Positions 7,420-16,854 of a stretch of 60,935 nt of DNA are shown one piece after another; positions within the stretch are counted from its first letter, which is position 1, and each line of letters opens with the position of its first letter. This DNA comes from an uncultured Anaerosolibacter sp. (GTDB taxonomy: Bacteria > Bacillota_A > Clostridia > Peptostreptococcales > Thermotaleaceae). Location: assembly GCA_937948705.1 (NCBI GenBank), contig CALECF010000011.1, forward strand, positions 1 through 60,935, given 5' to 3'. Made by a program: the position numbers and the translations under genes. The notes under the pieces were generated by a model. That model was not told the DNA's origin. It saw only the letters and a program-made list of their open reading frames with translations, and ran no database searches.

Positions 7420-9648
7420 TTACATCATTTCGTGGAAAGTACGGTTAATTACATCTATTTGTTGTTCCCTTGTTAGTTTGATGAAGTTTACAGCATATCC
7501 AGAAACTCGTACCGTAAGCTGGGGATACTTCTCTGGATGCTCCATGGCATCTAATAGGGTCTCTTTATCAAATACGTTTACGTTGATATGATGACCATGC
7601 TGTGAGAAATAACCATCTAGTAGTCCTGCCATATTGGCAATTTGAGCTTCCTTTGTTTTTCCTAAAGCTCCTGGTACGATAGAGAAGGTATATGAGATAC
7701 CATCCTGACTATGCTCATATGGCAATTTCGCCACGGAGTTCATAGATGCTATAGCACCCTTCTTATCCCTCTTGTGCATTGGATTTGCCCCGGGTGCGAA
7801 TGGCTCTCCTGCCTTTCTGCCGTCTGGAGTACTTCCTGTCTTCTTACCATAAACAACATTAGAAGTAATGGTTAATACGCTCATGGTAGGTACAGCATTT
7901 CTATAAGTGCCGCATTTTCTTAATTTGTTCATAAATCGCTTTACGATATCCTTGGCAATTTCATCAGCCCTTGGATCATCATTGCCATAGGCAGGATATT
8001 CACCTTCTACAATGTAATCCACCGCCAAACCGACTTCATTTCTCACTACTTTTACCTTCGCATGTTTGATCGCCGATAAAGAATCGGCTACTAAGGACAA
8101 TCCGGCGATTCCGCATGCCATGGTTCTTAACACATCACGATCATGGAGTGCCATCTCGATTCTCTCATAGGCATACTTATCATGCATATAATGAATGATA
8201 TTTAGTGTATTTACATAGAGCTTTGCTAACCAATCCATCAATGTGTCGAATTTATTCATTACCTCATCATAGTTCAAATATTCAGAAGTAATAGGGGCAA
8301 ACTTTGGTGCAACCTGCTCTCCAAGCTTCTCATCCACACCGCCATTGATTGCATACAGTAGTGCTTTTGCTAGGTTGGCTCTTGCCCCGAAGAACTGCAT
8401 TTGTTTACCGATTCTCATGGCAGACACACAGCATGCGATGCCATAATCATCACCCCAGTATGGTCTCATGAGGTCATCATTCTCATATTGAATGGAGGAT
8501 GTATCAATGGATGCCTTCGCACAGTATTTTTTGAAGTTTTCCGGTAAGTGGACCGACCAAAGCACCGTAAGGTTTGGTTCTGGTGCAGCTCCTAAATTGT
8601 ATAGTGTATGCAACATTCGATAAGAGTTTTTCGTCACCAGACTTCTTCCATCAACGGCCACCCCACCAATACATTCCGTTACCCAGGTTGGGTCACCACT
8701 AAATAATTCATTATAATCTGGTGTTCTTAAAAACCTTACCATTCTTAGTTTCATGACAAAATGATCCATCATCTCTTGAATTTCAGCCTCAGTATACACC
8801 CCCTGTTTCAAGTCTCTTTCCATGTATACATCTAAAAAGGTAGATACACGACCGATACTCATGGCCGCACCATTTTGCTCCTTTACTGCTGCTAGATAAG
8901 CAAAGTACAACCACTGGATTGCTTCCTTCGTATCTACCGCTGCCTCTGAAATATCAAAGCCGTATGTTGCTGCCATCTCCTTTAGTTCTTTTAAGGCTCT
9001 TATTTGTTCCTGAATTTCTTCCCGTAATCGTATCACGTCCTCAGACATGAAATCCACTTCTAGAGAATCTAGTTGTTCCTTTTTATCCGCAATAAGCACG
9101 TTCACACCATAGAGTGCTACTCTTCTGTAGTCTCCAATGATACGACCTCTACCATAGGCATCTGGAAGTCCTGTGATGACGCCAGTTTTTCTAGCCAATT
9201 TCATTTCAGGAGTATATGCATCAAAAACTCCTTGGTTATGGGTTTTTCTATATTTTGTGAACAATTCATTGATTTGAGGATCCAGTGTATAACCATAGGC
9301 ATCACAAGCATCCTTTACCATCTTAATTCCGCCATAGGGCTGTACTGCTCTTTTTAGAGGTGAATCCGTCTGAAACCCAACAATCGTCTCTAATTCTTTT
9401 TCAATGTATCCAGGACCATGGGACACGATGGTTGCAATTACATTTGCATCCACTTCTAATGTGCCATTTTTTTCTCTTTCTTTTTTAAATAATACCAATA
9501 CCTTATCCCAAAGCTTCTTTGTTTTTTCTGTAGGTTCAACTAAAAAGCTATCATCTCCATCATAAGGCGTATAGTTCTTCAAAATAAAGTCTCTCACATT
9601 AATTTCTTCTTTCCAAATCCCTTGCTTAAATCCGCTCCAACCTCTCAC
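7420..9648 (-). CDS. pflB: Formate C-acetyltransferase (pyruvate formate-lyase)
   Basis: A 742-residue glycyl radical enzyme that converts pyruvate and CoA to acetyl-CoA and formate. The catalytic cysteine pair in Y-G-I-A-C-C-V-S is at residues 406-407, and the glycyl radical site R-V-S-G-Y-A-V has Gly717 near the C-terminus; both are intact. The GTG at 9648 is chosen because AAGGAG lies 8-9 bases upstream; a GTG three codons earlier overlaps that site. pflA follows after about 20 bases. A consensus FNR/CRP-type palindrome lies about 120 bases upstream, suggesting control by oxygen or redox state. Confidence 0.96.
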   Translation of the reverse strand: MRGWSGFKQGIWKEEINVRDFILKNYTPYDGDDSFLVEPTEKTKKLWDKVLVLFKKEREKNGTLEVDANVIATIVSHGPGYIEKELETIVGFQTDSPLKRAVQPYGGIKMVKDACDAYGYTLDPQINELFTKYRKTHNQGVFDAYTPEMKLARKTGVITGLPDAYGRGRIIGDYRRVALYGVNVLIADKKEQLDSLEVDFMSEDVIRLREEIQEQIRALKELKEMAATYGFDISEAAVDTKEAIQWLYFAYLAAVKEQNGAAMSIGRVSTFLDVYMERDLKQGVYTEAEIQEMMDHFVMKLRMVRFLRTPDYNELFSGDPTWVTECIGGVAVDGRSLVTKNSYRMLHTLYNLGAAPEPNLTVLWSVHLPENFKKYCAKASIDTSSIQYENDDLMRPYWGDDYGIACCVSAMRIGKQMQFFGARANLAKALLYAINGGVDEKLGEQVAPKFAPITSEYLNYDEVMNKFDTLMDWLAKLYVNTLNIIHYMHDKYAYERIEMALHDRDVLRTMACGIAGLSLVADSLSAIKHAKVKVVRNEVGLAVDYIVEGEYPAYGNDDPRADEIAKDIVKRFMNKLRKCGTYRNAVPTMSVLTITSNVVYGKKTGSTPDGRKAGEPFAPGANPMHKRDKKGAIASMNSVAKLPYEHSQDGISYTFSIVPGALGKTKEAQIANMAGLLDGYFSQHGHHINVNVFDKETLLDAMEHPEKYPQLTVRVSGYAVNFIKLTREQQIDVINRTFHEMM

Positions 9649-9740
9649 GATGCTCACTCCTTATATTTAATATTCATTTAGAATACTTTTCTCTTTACAA
9701 CATTTAAGTAAATCCCTAGGCTCCATTGTTATCTACCTTT

Positions 9741-9746
9741 ATTCTA
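9741..9746 (-). promoter_or_regulatory. Candidate -10 element of the pflB promoter
   Basis: TAGAAT on the minus strand implies transcription starting near 9734. That places the centre of the upstream palindrome (9775.5) about 41 bases before the start, the standard position for class II activation by CRP/FNR proteins. The start site itself is predicted only from spacing. Confidence 0.5.
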
Positions 9747-9767
9747 CGACAAAAGTATATACTCTAC

Positions 9768-9783
9768 TGTGATGCAAATCACA
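9768..9783. promoter_or_regulatory. FNR/CRP-family operator upstream of pflB
   Basis: The sequence TGTGATGCAAATCACA fits TGTGA-N6-TCACA exactly, the consensus for CRP and for Firmicutes Fnr proteins. It lies in the 300-base gap between pflB and an amidase gene that converge away from it, so pflB is the only target nearby. No Fnr/CRP gene is in the window. Confidence 0.75.
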
Positions 9784-9920
9784 TTAATTGAAATTATTTC
9801 TCAATGTATACAATATACTGTGTTTTCATTATCATACAATAACTGTTCTCCAATTGCAATACCCTCGTGTATTTTCATAATTTTTAAAACTATCCACATT
9901 TCTTTTCAAAAAAAAGAAAG

Positions 9921-9942
9921 ACTGTTGATTCTCATCAACAGT
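9921..9942 (-). terminator. Terminator of the amidase gene
   Basis: An 8-bp perfect stem (ACTGTTGA/TCAACAGT) with a 6-base loop is followed on the minus strand by a T-rich run. Confidence 0.8.
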
Positions 9943-9949
9943 GATAGGC

Positions 9950-11104
9950 TCACATTTCCTTAATTTGATTTAAAACATTATTCAAGAGGCCCTTATACTT
10001 ATCTACTTCAAGCTCCAGGGCTGTTATTTGGTCCTTCAAGCGTTTTGCTTCTTCTAACAAGGCTGTATTTCCAATGATATTATCATTTCCCGTAGGAGGC
10101 ATACTCAATATGTTTCCTAGAATCTTTAAAATATCTTCTCCATAGCCTGTTCCCGGGACTGCCCACTTTCCATTTAAATCTGTAACCCTTGGTGCTGTGC
10201 CCAATAACCCAGCGTTTTGCAGAACAACATACCTAGGATCAACCACAGATTGTTTTAACGGTTCTTTTGTAGCATATCCCCTCAAATGTTGAATGTGGGC
10301 TCTAACCCCAATCCTTGGTGTAGGAAAACTGGCAGCCTCTCCTTTCTTGTTACCATTCATGGCGCCTAGACCAGCATAATTGTTTTGCTCTGGCGTCACG
10401 ATGCCGCCATATCGAAAGAAGCCCGTTTCCTTTAGGGCCTGGGCGAAGGCAATATCAGCCCTAACACTCTCCGTGTTCCCCTCTTCTAAGTAATAATTAA
10501 TCAACGCGTCTACCGAGCTATTGATCTTGGGAGAGGCATTGATGGAAAGTAAATACTGTTTCATTTGTCCATGGGTTGCTACAGTCTTACCTAATATATC
10601 TACCTTATTCTGAATTCTGTTTAGAAACATCCCTTTGTCTAATGAAGCACCCGGACATGTTTTAGAAGAATGATCCCTATGAAAAACAAGATTTTTTGTT
10701 TTAAATAGAGTAAACAATCCACTGATCAGTTTGACAGCTGCTTCATATTGAACACCTTCGAGAATCTCCTGCCCCTTATCAAAATTTCCGATCATTTCAA
10801 CGGCAAAAGCTCTTTGATTATGCCCTGTAATGCTGGCTGGCATCCGATTCACATCCCTACCATCCCAAATCAGTCCGTCTGGTGACACAGTGACATGCTG
10901 GCCAATATCATGCCATCCTAAGACTTCTGTATGATATCGCCACATACCATAAATAACCTGTTCCTTGTTGTTAGCCAATTGATAGCTCTTTTTCGTTGGC
11001 TTCCATGTATGATGCAAATGAATGTCCTTGATTTCTCTAGTAATTCTCATGCTCTTTAAATAGGCTAAATAGCTTTCTACCGTATAGCTTTGAAACTTTC
11101 TCAT
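9950..11104 (-). CDS. N-acetylmuramoyl-L-alanine amidase with C-terminal glucosaminidase domain
   Basis: A 384-residue cell-wall hydrolase. Residues ~20-170 form an amidase_2/PGRP domain that cuts the bond between muramic acid and the peptide; zinc ligands are visible as His in H-L-H-H-T-W, His in V-F-H-R-D-H and Cys in K-T-C-P-G. Residues ~195-325 resemble GH73 glucosaminidase domains (I-A-F-A-Q-A-L-K-E-T-G-F-F, N-Y-A-G-L-G-A-M-N-G, F-P-T-P-R-I-G-V-R-A-H). A short coiled coil ends the protein. No signal peptide is visible, unusual for a wall hydrolase; it may be released by lysis, as for spore or phage-type enzymes. It stands alone. Confidence 0.85.
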   Translation of the reverse strand: MRKFQSYTVESYLAYLKSMRITREIKDIHLHHTWKPTKKSYQLANNKEQVIYGMWRYHTEVLGWHDIGQHVTVSPDGLIWDGRDVNRMPASITGHNQRAFAVEMIGNFDKGQEILEGVQYEAAVKLISGLFTLFKTKNLVFHRDHSSKTCPGASLDKGMFLNRIQNKVDILGKTVATHGQMKQYLLSINASPKINSSVDALINYYLEEGNTESVRADIAFAQALKETGFFRYGGIVTPEQNNYAGLGAMNGNKKGEAASFPTPRIGVRAHIQHLRGYATKEPLKQSVVDPRYVVLQNAGLLGTAPRVTDLNGKWAVPGTGYGEDILKILGNILSMPPTGNDNIIGNTALLEEAKRLKDQITALELEVDKYKGLLNNVLNQIKEM

Positions 11105-11179
11105 TTTTACACCCCCTCATCATTAGATATGCAGAGATGTTAAAAATGATATTTATTTTAACAATTTTTTTGATAAAAA

Positions 11180-11620
11180 TTATGCTTTATCTCTACGTCC
11201 AACCTGAATATGCATTTTTGCTTTTTCTTTTGTTGGCGTTTGTGGTTGTAGTTGCTCCTTTGCATGTTCCATCTCTCTCTGCATTTCATCTCTGCATCTT
11301 GGACAGTTCTTATGATTTGCAGATAACAATAAACAACCGCATCTTTTACACTCAATATTAATAAAGCTATTCTCAATTTCTATTAACCTACCATCTCGAA
11401 CAAAATTATTAACCACATGGTAGGGAACCCCTGTTTCCTGTTCAACCTCGAAGGCAGTAGCACCGGGGTATTCTTTTAAATAGCCCCTAATCTTGTCAAA
11501 AACCTCCTCGACAATACGATAACAGTCTGGGCAATAATCATGGAGTGATCTTTCTTCGATGGCTTTTTTACATTTCTTACAAGTTCTTACAACAATACTA
11601 GCATAGTTGTTTTTTGTCAT
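11180..11620 (-). CDS. Zinc-ribbon/HTH protein resembling flagellar-operon protein YvyF
   Basis: A 146-residue protein with two zinc-binding segments flanking a helix-turn-helix. The first is C-K-K-C-x15-C-P-D-C (residues 14-36), the second is C-K-R-C-x13-C-P-R-C (near 91-111). Between them, FEVEQETGVPYHVVNNFVRDGRL looks like a winged-helix/MerR-like recognition region. This layout resembles YvyF (TIGR03826), found in Bacillus flagellar operons. No flagellar gene is near it here, so a flagellar role is only a family-based guess. The C-terminal tail is charged and probably disordered. Confidence 0.65.
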   Translation of the reverse strand: MTKNNYASIVVRTCKKCKKAIEERSLHDYCPDCYRIVEEVFDKIRGYLKEYPGATAFEVEQETGVPYHVVNNFVRDGRLIEIENSFINIECKRCGCLLLSANHKNCPRCRDEMQREMEHAKEQLQPQTPTKEKAKMHIQVGRRDKA

Positions 11621-11775
11621 CTTTTCACCCCAATTATGAATGTTGTCTAATTAGAACCTCATGAATCAATCATTTCCTTATAGTTCATTATACAATATCA
11701 CCTAAAAAGAAACTTGTGAAAGTTCTCTTACTCATGTAGGTATTTACTCCTATTTTTGTAATCCTTTGGCACTGA

Positions 11776-12471
11776 TCATTCATTCAACACCTGTCTAGGA
11801 ACAAAATCAATGTGGTCACAGGAGGTCAAAGAATATTCAATTCCATTCACGATTCCTTGGAGCGCACACCAATGGGATTCGCTGCCATGAAGATGCCCAT
11901 AGACCACCTTATCCACCCCATACTCCTCATAGATGCGTGTAAAGCCAGAAGGATCCATTTTATCATTGGTTGGGGGATAATGGGTCATGACAATGATTTT
12001 TTCACAACCCTTCTTTTTTGCCCCGTCTAGGGAAATCTTTAGCCTTTGAAGCTCCCTCTGATAAATTTTTTCATCCTGGGCTTCAAACTTATTTTCATTA
12101 GGACAAATCCAGCCTCGGGTGCCACAAATAGCGTAATCTTTATACTGGTAAAAGTTGTTTTGTAAAAAAGACATATCATCAAAAAGAAGATTTAGCTTTG
12201 TCACGGAGCTCCACCAATAATCATGATTTCCCCTCAAAAGAATTTTTCTTCCCTTGAGTTCGTGGATCCAATTTAAATCAACCATCACCTGTTCCATATT
12301 CATTGCCCAAGAAATGTCTCCAGGAATGAGTACGGTATCTTTGATAGTCACCAGCCGCTGCCAGTTTTCCTTTATCTTTTCTTGGTGTCGAACCCACTGA
12401 TCCCCAAAAATATCCATGGGCTTATCCGTACCACCGCTTAAATGTAAATCACCAATTGCATATAAAGCCAT
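11776..12471 (-). CDS. Metallophosphoesterase
   Basis: A 231-residue calcineurin-like phosphoesterase. The metal-binding motifs are in order: D-L-H (residues 8-10), G-D-I-S near 50, G-N-H-D-Y-W-W near 80, M-T-H-Y-P-P near 161 and Y-G-H-L-H-G near 192. No signal peptide is visible, so it acts in the cytoplasm. Members of this subgroup hydrolyse phosphodiesters or phosphomonoesters, but the natural substrate here is unknown. The upstream ribosome binding site is weak. It stands alone, divergent from the flavin reductase gene. Confidence 0.85.
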   Translation of the reverse strand: MALYAIGDLHLSGGTDKPMDIFGDQWVRHQEKIKENWQRLVTIKDTVLIPGDISWAMNMEQVMVDLNWIHELKGRKILLRGNHDYWWSSVTKLNLLFDDMSFLQNNFYQYKDYAICGTRGWICPNENKFEAQDEKIYQRELQRLKISLDGAKKKGCEKIIVMTHYPPTNDKMDPSGFTRIYEEYGVDKVVYGHLHGSESHWCALQGIVNGIEYSLTSCDHIDFVPRQVLNE

Positions 12472-12657
12472 ATATTCACCAACTTTTTCTCTCTTTAGTC
12501 TTATTGTGTATCTCCTTGGCCTCTATTATTGCACAAAATCTTTGTATTTTTATCTTACCATAGGAAGAAATAATGGAATACTAAAAATTAGACATTTATT
12601 TTTTCCAACTTTAAGATAGAATAATATAGAATAGAAATAAAGCTTAGGAGTGATTTT

Positions 12658-13236
12658 ATGGCAAAGATAACATGGAAGCCTGGTACGATGGTTTATCCTG
12701 TACCAGCAGTTTTAGTAACCTGTGGAGATACTGAAGAAAATTATAATATCATTACCGTTGCATGGACAGGCACCATATGCTCTGATCCAGCCATGACTTA
12801 TATATCCATTCGCCCTGATCGTCATTCATATGAAGCGATCAATCGCACGAAGGAATTTGTCATCAACTTGGCCACCGAGGACTTGGCAAAGGCTACAGAT
12901 TTTTGCGGTGTTAAATCTGGTAGAGACATGAACAAATTTAAAGAAATGCACCTTACTCCAGAAAAAGCCAGTAAGGTCAGTGCTCCCCTCATCAAGGAAA
13001 GTCCCGTCAATATTGAGTGTAAAGTGACTAAGGTATTGGAGCTAGGTACCCATCATATGTTTCTTGCCAAAGTTGTGGCTGTAAATGTGGACGACCAGTA
13101 TATGGATGATAAGAATAAGTTTCATTTAGATTGGGCCAACCCCATTTGCTATTCCCATGGGCAGTATTATGGTCTTAAAAAATCCTTAGGCAGCTTTGGC
13201 TTTTCCGTTGCAAAAAAGAAAAAACGTAGAAGATAA
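12658..13236 (+). CDS. Flavin reductase-like (flavoredoxin) FMN-binding protein
   Basis: A 192-residue protein of the flavin reductase-like FMN-binding split-barrel family. Typical segments are P-V-P-A-V-L-V-T-C-G near the start, N-I-I-T-V-A-W-T-G-T-I-C-S-D-P-A, and ...SYEAINRTKEFVINLA, which bind FMN. In anaerobes such flavoredoxins pass electrons between ferredoxin-like donors and acceptors. It ends with a basic tail (KKKKRRR). An AGGAG-like site lies before the ATG. It is monocistronic and followed by a strong terminator. Its redox partner cannot be identified from the neighbourhood. Confidence 0.85.
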   Translation: MAKITWKPGTMVYPVPAVLVTCGDTEENYNIITVAWTGTICSDPAMTYISIRPDRHSYEAINRTKEFVINLATEDLAKATDFCGVKSGRDMNKFKEMHLTPEKASKVSAPLIKESPVNIECKVTKVLELGTHHMFLAKVVAVNVDDQYMDDKNKFHLDWANPICYSHGQYYGLKKSLGSFGFSVAKKKKRRR

Positions 13237-13300
13237 TAAAATCTATTTTTGTTTAATACCTGCACGTACCGCCATTAGAATATATTCTCCTATAAAAATG

Positions 13301-13330
13301 AATAGAGATGTGGCTATGCACATCTCTATT
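13301..13330. terminator. Bidirectional terminator
   Basis: A perfect 12-bp stem (AATAGAGATGTG) with a 6-base loop lies between the flavin reductase and the converging lipoprotein gene. Confidence 0.85.
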
Positions 13331-13331
13331 T

Positions 13332-13931
13332 CTAATCCTGACTTCCTGGTGGGAAAGCCACAGGAACTTTTATTTTTTTCGCCTCGCCTTGATTTACCAC
13401 ATTAATGAATAGTTCTTGCACCACCTCTGGATGGTCTACCGTTAAGTCTGAAAAAAACACTTCCTTTGTTTCACCTGACCCTATTTGTTTGATTAGGTCC
13501 ATTTTTGTTGCTGAAACCTTCGGCATTGATTTAGGATAGTTATTAAAGCTAGACTCTAATTTAGCTGTCACCTTTACATTACTCATTTCAGCATTTGTTC
13601 GGTTTCGCACAGTCACAACCACATTAAACTTTCCGTAAATACGTCCCACTTTGTCTCCTTCTTTATACATATCCTCCGAGATGAACTGAATTTTTTCAAT
13701 GGATACATCATATTGAGTTTCATAGCCTGTAACAGTGGCTTCTAATTCTTGTATCTTCTGATCTTTATTCTGTATATCACTGTTCAAAGTAGTAACTTCT
13801 TTCTTCAGTTGATCCTTCTCCTGTTGAAGTATTGTGACTTGATCTTGTAATTTATCAAGCTCAACACTATTGCATCCCGTCAAAGCCACAGAAAGCAGAA
13901 CGAATGCCACTACTTTTCTTATGTATTTCAC
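13332..13931 (-). CDS. Coiled-coil lipoprotein
   Basis: A 199-residue exported lipoprotein. The signal peptide ends with the lipobox L-T-G-C (lipidated Cys20). Residues ~25-70 form a heptad-rich coiled coil (LDKLQDQVTILQQEKDQLKK). Residues ~75-195 look like a beta-rich FxLYD/CARDB-type extracellular domain (V-R-N-R-T-N-A-E-M-S-N-V-K-V). Its function is unknown; it should sit on the outer face of the membrane. The gene lies 28 bases downstream of relQ in the same direction, so the two may share a transcript. Confidence 0.75.
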   Translation of the reverse strand: MKYIRKVVAFVLLSVALTGCNSVELDKLQDQVTILQQEKDQLKKEVTTLNSDIQNKDQKIQELEATVTGYETQYDVSIEKIQFISEDMYKEGDKVGRIYGKFNVVVTVRNRTNAEMSNVKVTAKLESSFNNYPKSMPKVSATKMDLIKQIGSGETKEVFFSDLTVDHPEVVQELFINVVNQGEAKKIKVPVAFPPGSQD

Positions 13932-13959
13932 ATATCTTCCTCCCTACTGAAGTTGTTGT

Positions 13960-14763
13960 TTATTCAAATGCTTGATATCTGGCTATTCTATATCTTATAC
14001 GATCCGATAGCTCATGGAGCTCTTCAGGGCTGCCTTTTTCCCACATGGCCTCGAATTTTTCTTGAAAATCCTTAGCATCAGACTTCTTGCCCATAAGATT
14101 TAACATCTGAATATTGTTTACAATATTACTTACTGTATTGGATTTGGTTTCAAATAGGGTTTGGGCATTGACAATTTCATCTCGAATTTGCCACATTTCC
14201 ATATCAAGTCTTTGGGCAGCTTCAGCAGCAACTTTCAATCGGTCCCTAATATTTTCCGGGATATTTTCCTTATATTTATAATTCAATGAATGCTCGATGG
14301 TGGCCCAAAAATTCATAGCTAACGTTCTGATTTGAATCTCTGCCAGTATCTCCTTTTCACCAAAGGCTGACTGTACTGGATACTTTATAATAATATGATA
14401 ACTCTGATATCCACTATCCTTTTTATTCTTTATATAGTCCTTCTCGTATACAATGTTCAAATCCTTTCCATCTCTTTGGCGAATAAGCTCCCTTACCTTA
14501 TAGATATCATCTAAGAACTGACACATGATCCTTATGCCAGCAATATCCTCGACCTTCTCCTCAATCTCATCTGTAGAAAAATCATAGCGTTTTGCTTTTT
14601 CTAAAATACTTGAAACCTTTTTCACTCTCCCAGTAACAAATTCAATGGGGGAATATTCACTGGTTGCCCTTAACTCGTTTCGAATTGCTTTTAATTTTAC
14701 TTTTAATTCCTCTACAGCCTGCCCATAAGGAATTAGTAATTTATTCCATTGAAGAACTTGCAC
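13960..14763 (-). CDS. relQ: Small alarmone synthetase, RelQ-type (p)ppGpp synthetase
   Basis: A 267-residue protein that makes (p)ppGpp or pGpp from ATP and GDP/GTP. It aligns along its length with RelQ/YjbM: W-x3-L-I-P-Y-x-Q-A-V-E-E-L-K-V-K at the start, S-P-I-E-F-V-T-G-R-V-K, I-A-G-I-R-I-M-C-Q-F, G-Y-Q-S-Y-H and E-I-Q-I-R-T-L-A-M-N-F-W-A-T-I-E-H. There is no HD hydrolase domain. The GTG at 14763 gives the same N-terminal length as RelQ and is spaced properly from GGAGGGG, whereas upstream starts overlap that site. The C-terminal ~55 residues extend beyond Bacillus RelQ (about 210 residues), with a helical region of unknown role. Confidence 0.9.
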   Translation of the reverse strand: MQVLQWNKLLIPYGQAVEELKVKLKAIRNELRATSEYSPIEFVTGRVKKVSSILEKAKRYDFSTDEIEEKVEDIAGIRIMCQFLDDIYKVRELIRQRDGKDLNIVYEKDYIKNKKDSGYQSYHIIIKYPVQSAFGEKEILAEIQIRTLAMNFWATIEHSLNYKYKENIPENIRDRLKVAAEAAQRLDMEMWQIRDEIVNAQTLFETKSNTVSNIVNNIQMLNLMGKKSDAKDFQEKFEAMWEKGSPEELHELSDRIRYRIARYQAFE

Positions 14764-14867
14764 TCTCATCCCCTCCATGCACAATCTACAGTTTTATTTT
14801 ACCATTCTTTTTGGTATTTGATAACAAATTTGTAGTCAGGATAAGGGTATTATTTTTCTTTATGTAA

Positions 14868-14900
14868 AAAAGGTAACCTATTTTGGTAGGTTACCCTTTT
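14868..14900 (-). terminator. Terminator of the MatC-like gene
   Basis: A 9-bp stem (GGTAACCTA/TAGGTTACC) with a 6-base loop is followed on the minus strand by a run of T. Confidence 0.8.
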
Positions 14901-14923
14901 ACAGTTCCTATATTAGACTTTTT

Positions 14924-16201
14924 TTATCTTACAATGCCAAGGAAAACAATCAATGCACCAAACAGAATACCACCAAATCCTAGGATTAATAGTTCCCTGA
15001 ATAATTTTCCTTTGTCTACATCATCTCCAGCCGATGCCATAGCAAGGGCGCCTAGGGTAGATAATGGTGAATTTGTCACCACATGGGCACCCAAAATGAT
15101 GGCAGAAACTAAAGCCGTTGGTGTCACTTGGGTACCTAACTTTTCAACCAGCCCAGGTACAGTGGGAATCAAGGTTGGCATGACAACCCCCGATGCCGAT
15201 GATACAGAAGACATCAAGCCTCCAATGATTGTCATAATAGGTGCTGCTGTTCTAGCATTCATAAAGGTAGATAAAGCGTCTGTTAATGTTGTAATTCCAC
15301 CGGCGAGGCTGACAACATTGACAAGTACTCCAACACCACATACCAATAACAATGTTGACCAAGGCACACTAAGAACTGAATCTTTTTCATCGGCTGCCCG
15401 CAGGAGTAGTAATACTGTTGCTCCTGCAAATCCAACAAGTCCTAAATGAGCCTTAAACGCGATAACTGCCACTACAACCAGCAAAATCACTACAATCGTT
15501 GCTTTTTGTTTTGCATTGAAAGCTTCAACAGTTCCTTTTCCTGTCTCTGATCTTGACGAAAGCTTTAAACCTCCAAGAATAATGTATATTACTGCTGCAA
15601 TGATGACTTGGGCTATAACCATGTTATAAAAAATCCTCATGCCCATATTTGCAAGGCCAATTTTCTCAGAAAGAGTTACAGCAATAATTCCTGTAGGGGC
15701 AAGGGGCGATAGCCCGCCAGCATTGGACCCAGCGATAACCATACCAGACATGAGCAACGGGCCAATTCGCTCTTCATGGGCCACGCTCAATGCAATGGGT
15801 AACAGTAGGGCACACACTGCAATGTTACCAGGTCCTATGGCAGCAATAACTGTTGCCAAGATAAAGAAGATAATTGGAATCATTTTTTTGTTTCCACCGG
15901 CAAGCATAGCACTTTTTCTAGCAATAAGTACCAATGTTCCATTTACCTTTGCTATACCAAACAATAGTGTAACACCCAGTAGGATGAAAAACAAAGAGTT
16001 TGGCCATCCCGAAACCAGTGTTGTAAATTTACTGGCGGGATCTGATAAAGCAACTTTCTTCCCTAGCTTTTCATTCATCTCCAGAACAAAAAAGCCTAGA
16101 ATATATGCACCAGTTATACTTACCAATCCAGTATTGATTCCTCTTTTGAAACCAATATAAATGGCAACAACCAATGCCACCAGAGAAATAATAGCGATCA
16201 T
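14924..16201 (-). CDS. MatC-like dicarboxylate carrier, ion transporter superfamily
   Basis: A 425-residue membrane protein with about 11-12 hydrophobic segments in two similar halves. The N-terminal half (G-F-K-R-G-I-N-T-G-L-V-S, F-G-I-A-K-V-N-G-T-L, A-A-I-G-P-G-N-I-A) matches the MatC_N type; each half has a Ser/Gly/Pro-rich re-entrant loop (A-G-S-N-A-G-G-L-S-P-L-A-P-T-G and S-S-V-S-S-A-S-G-V-V-M-P-T), as in IT-superfamily carriers. Related proteins move malonate, malate or other C4 acids; the substrate here is not determined. It is monocistronic with its own terminator. Confidence 0.75.
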   Translation of the reverse strand: MIAIISLVALVVAIYIGFKRGINTGLVSITGAYILGFFVLEMNEKLGKKVALSDPASKFTTLVSGWPNSLFFILLGVTLLFGIAKVNGTLVLIARKSAMLAGGNKKMIPIIFFILATVIAAIGPGNIAVCALLLPIALSVAHEERIGPLLMSGMVIAGSNAGGLSPLAPTGIIAVTLSEKIGLANMGMRIFYNMVIAQVIIAAVIYIILGGLKLSSRSETGKGTVEAFNAKQKATIVVILLVVVAVIAFKAHLGLVGFAGATVLLLLRAADEKDSVLSVPWSTLLLVCGVGVLVNVVSLAGGITTLTDALSTFMNARTAAPIMTIIGGLMSSVSSASGVVMPTLIPTVPGLVEKLGTQVTPTALVSAIILGAHVVTNSPLSTLGALAMASAGDDVDKGKLFRELLILGFGGILFGALIVFLGIVR

Positions 16202-16441
16202 TCACATTCCTCTCTTTCTTTTGTTAGTTTCCTAAATAAGCAGAAAACAAATCTACTTTTATTTTGAGACTGCTGATGATATTATTTTGAGCTTATTTTA
16301 TTGAAAGTATGTAATCAACCCTTAGAAAAACGTGTTATCCTTTTTTTCTAAAAAAAATACCCCTCTTACGAGAAGTATTTCTTGAAAAGTTTTACAAGTT
16401 TGTATGGTTGTATTCATAAAGATATCTTGGAGCAGGCCTTT

Positions 16442-16798
16442 TTATGGTTCAATTTTTTTCTGCATATCATCTCCATGATATGCAGTTGTCTCATCAATCT
16501 CAGTTTTTGCCTCAGTCTCAGCAGATTGACCTTGCATTTTTTCAAGTTTTATCTCCAAATCCTTCACCTGCTTTTTAAGTTCTCTTATCTTTAGGCTGGA
16601 CTTCACTTTGCTGAATGTTCCAATCAAAGCAATCATAACAGCACCTAATGCAGCAGAGCCTAATATGACAACGGATTGGCTTAATTGTATTTGTTTCCAC
16701 ATAAAGCGAATTGTAACAATATCAGAATTAGATACTGCAAAAACTGCCACGAGAATCGCAAAGATTAATGATGCAATAAACCATAATTGCATATCCAT
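16442..16798 (-). CDS. LapA domain (DUF1049) membrane protein
   Basis: A 118-residue protein with two membrane segments (about residues 5-25 and 42-62) followed by a coiled coil (KIRELKKQVKDLEIKLEKM). The segment V-F-A-V-S-N-S-D-I-V-T-I-R-F matches LapA/DUF1049 proteins (F-A-x-x-N-x-x-x-V-x-V-x-F). In Gram-negative bacteria LapA works in lipopolysaccharide assembly; that cannot apply directly to a Firmicute, where the role is unknown. A short perfect hairpin (arms 16460-16470 and 16475-16485) lies inside the 3' end of the coding region. The gene sits between two transporter genes. Confidence 0.8.
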   Translation of the reverse strand: MDMQLWFIASLIFAILVAVFAVSNSDIVTIRFMWKQIQLSQSVVILGSAALGAVMIALIGTFSKVKSSLKIRELKKQVKDLEIKLEKMQGQSAETEAKTEIDETTAYHGDDMQKKIEP

Positions 16799-16854
16799 TC
16801 ATTCCTTTCTTTCTTGATGTAATCATTTCTTTGTTATTTTCTACAAAGAGTTTA

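Noticed and set aside
16460..16485. 11-bp hairpin inside the LapA-like gene as a terminator
   Set aside because: It lies within coding sequence and has no T run on either strand in the proper place.
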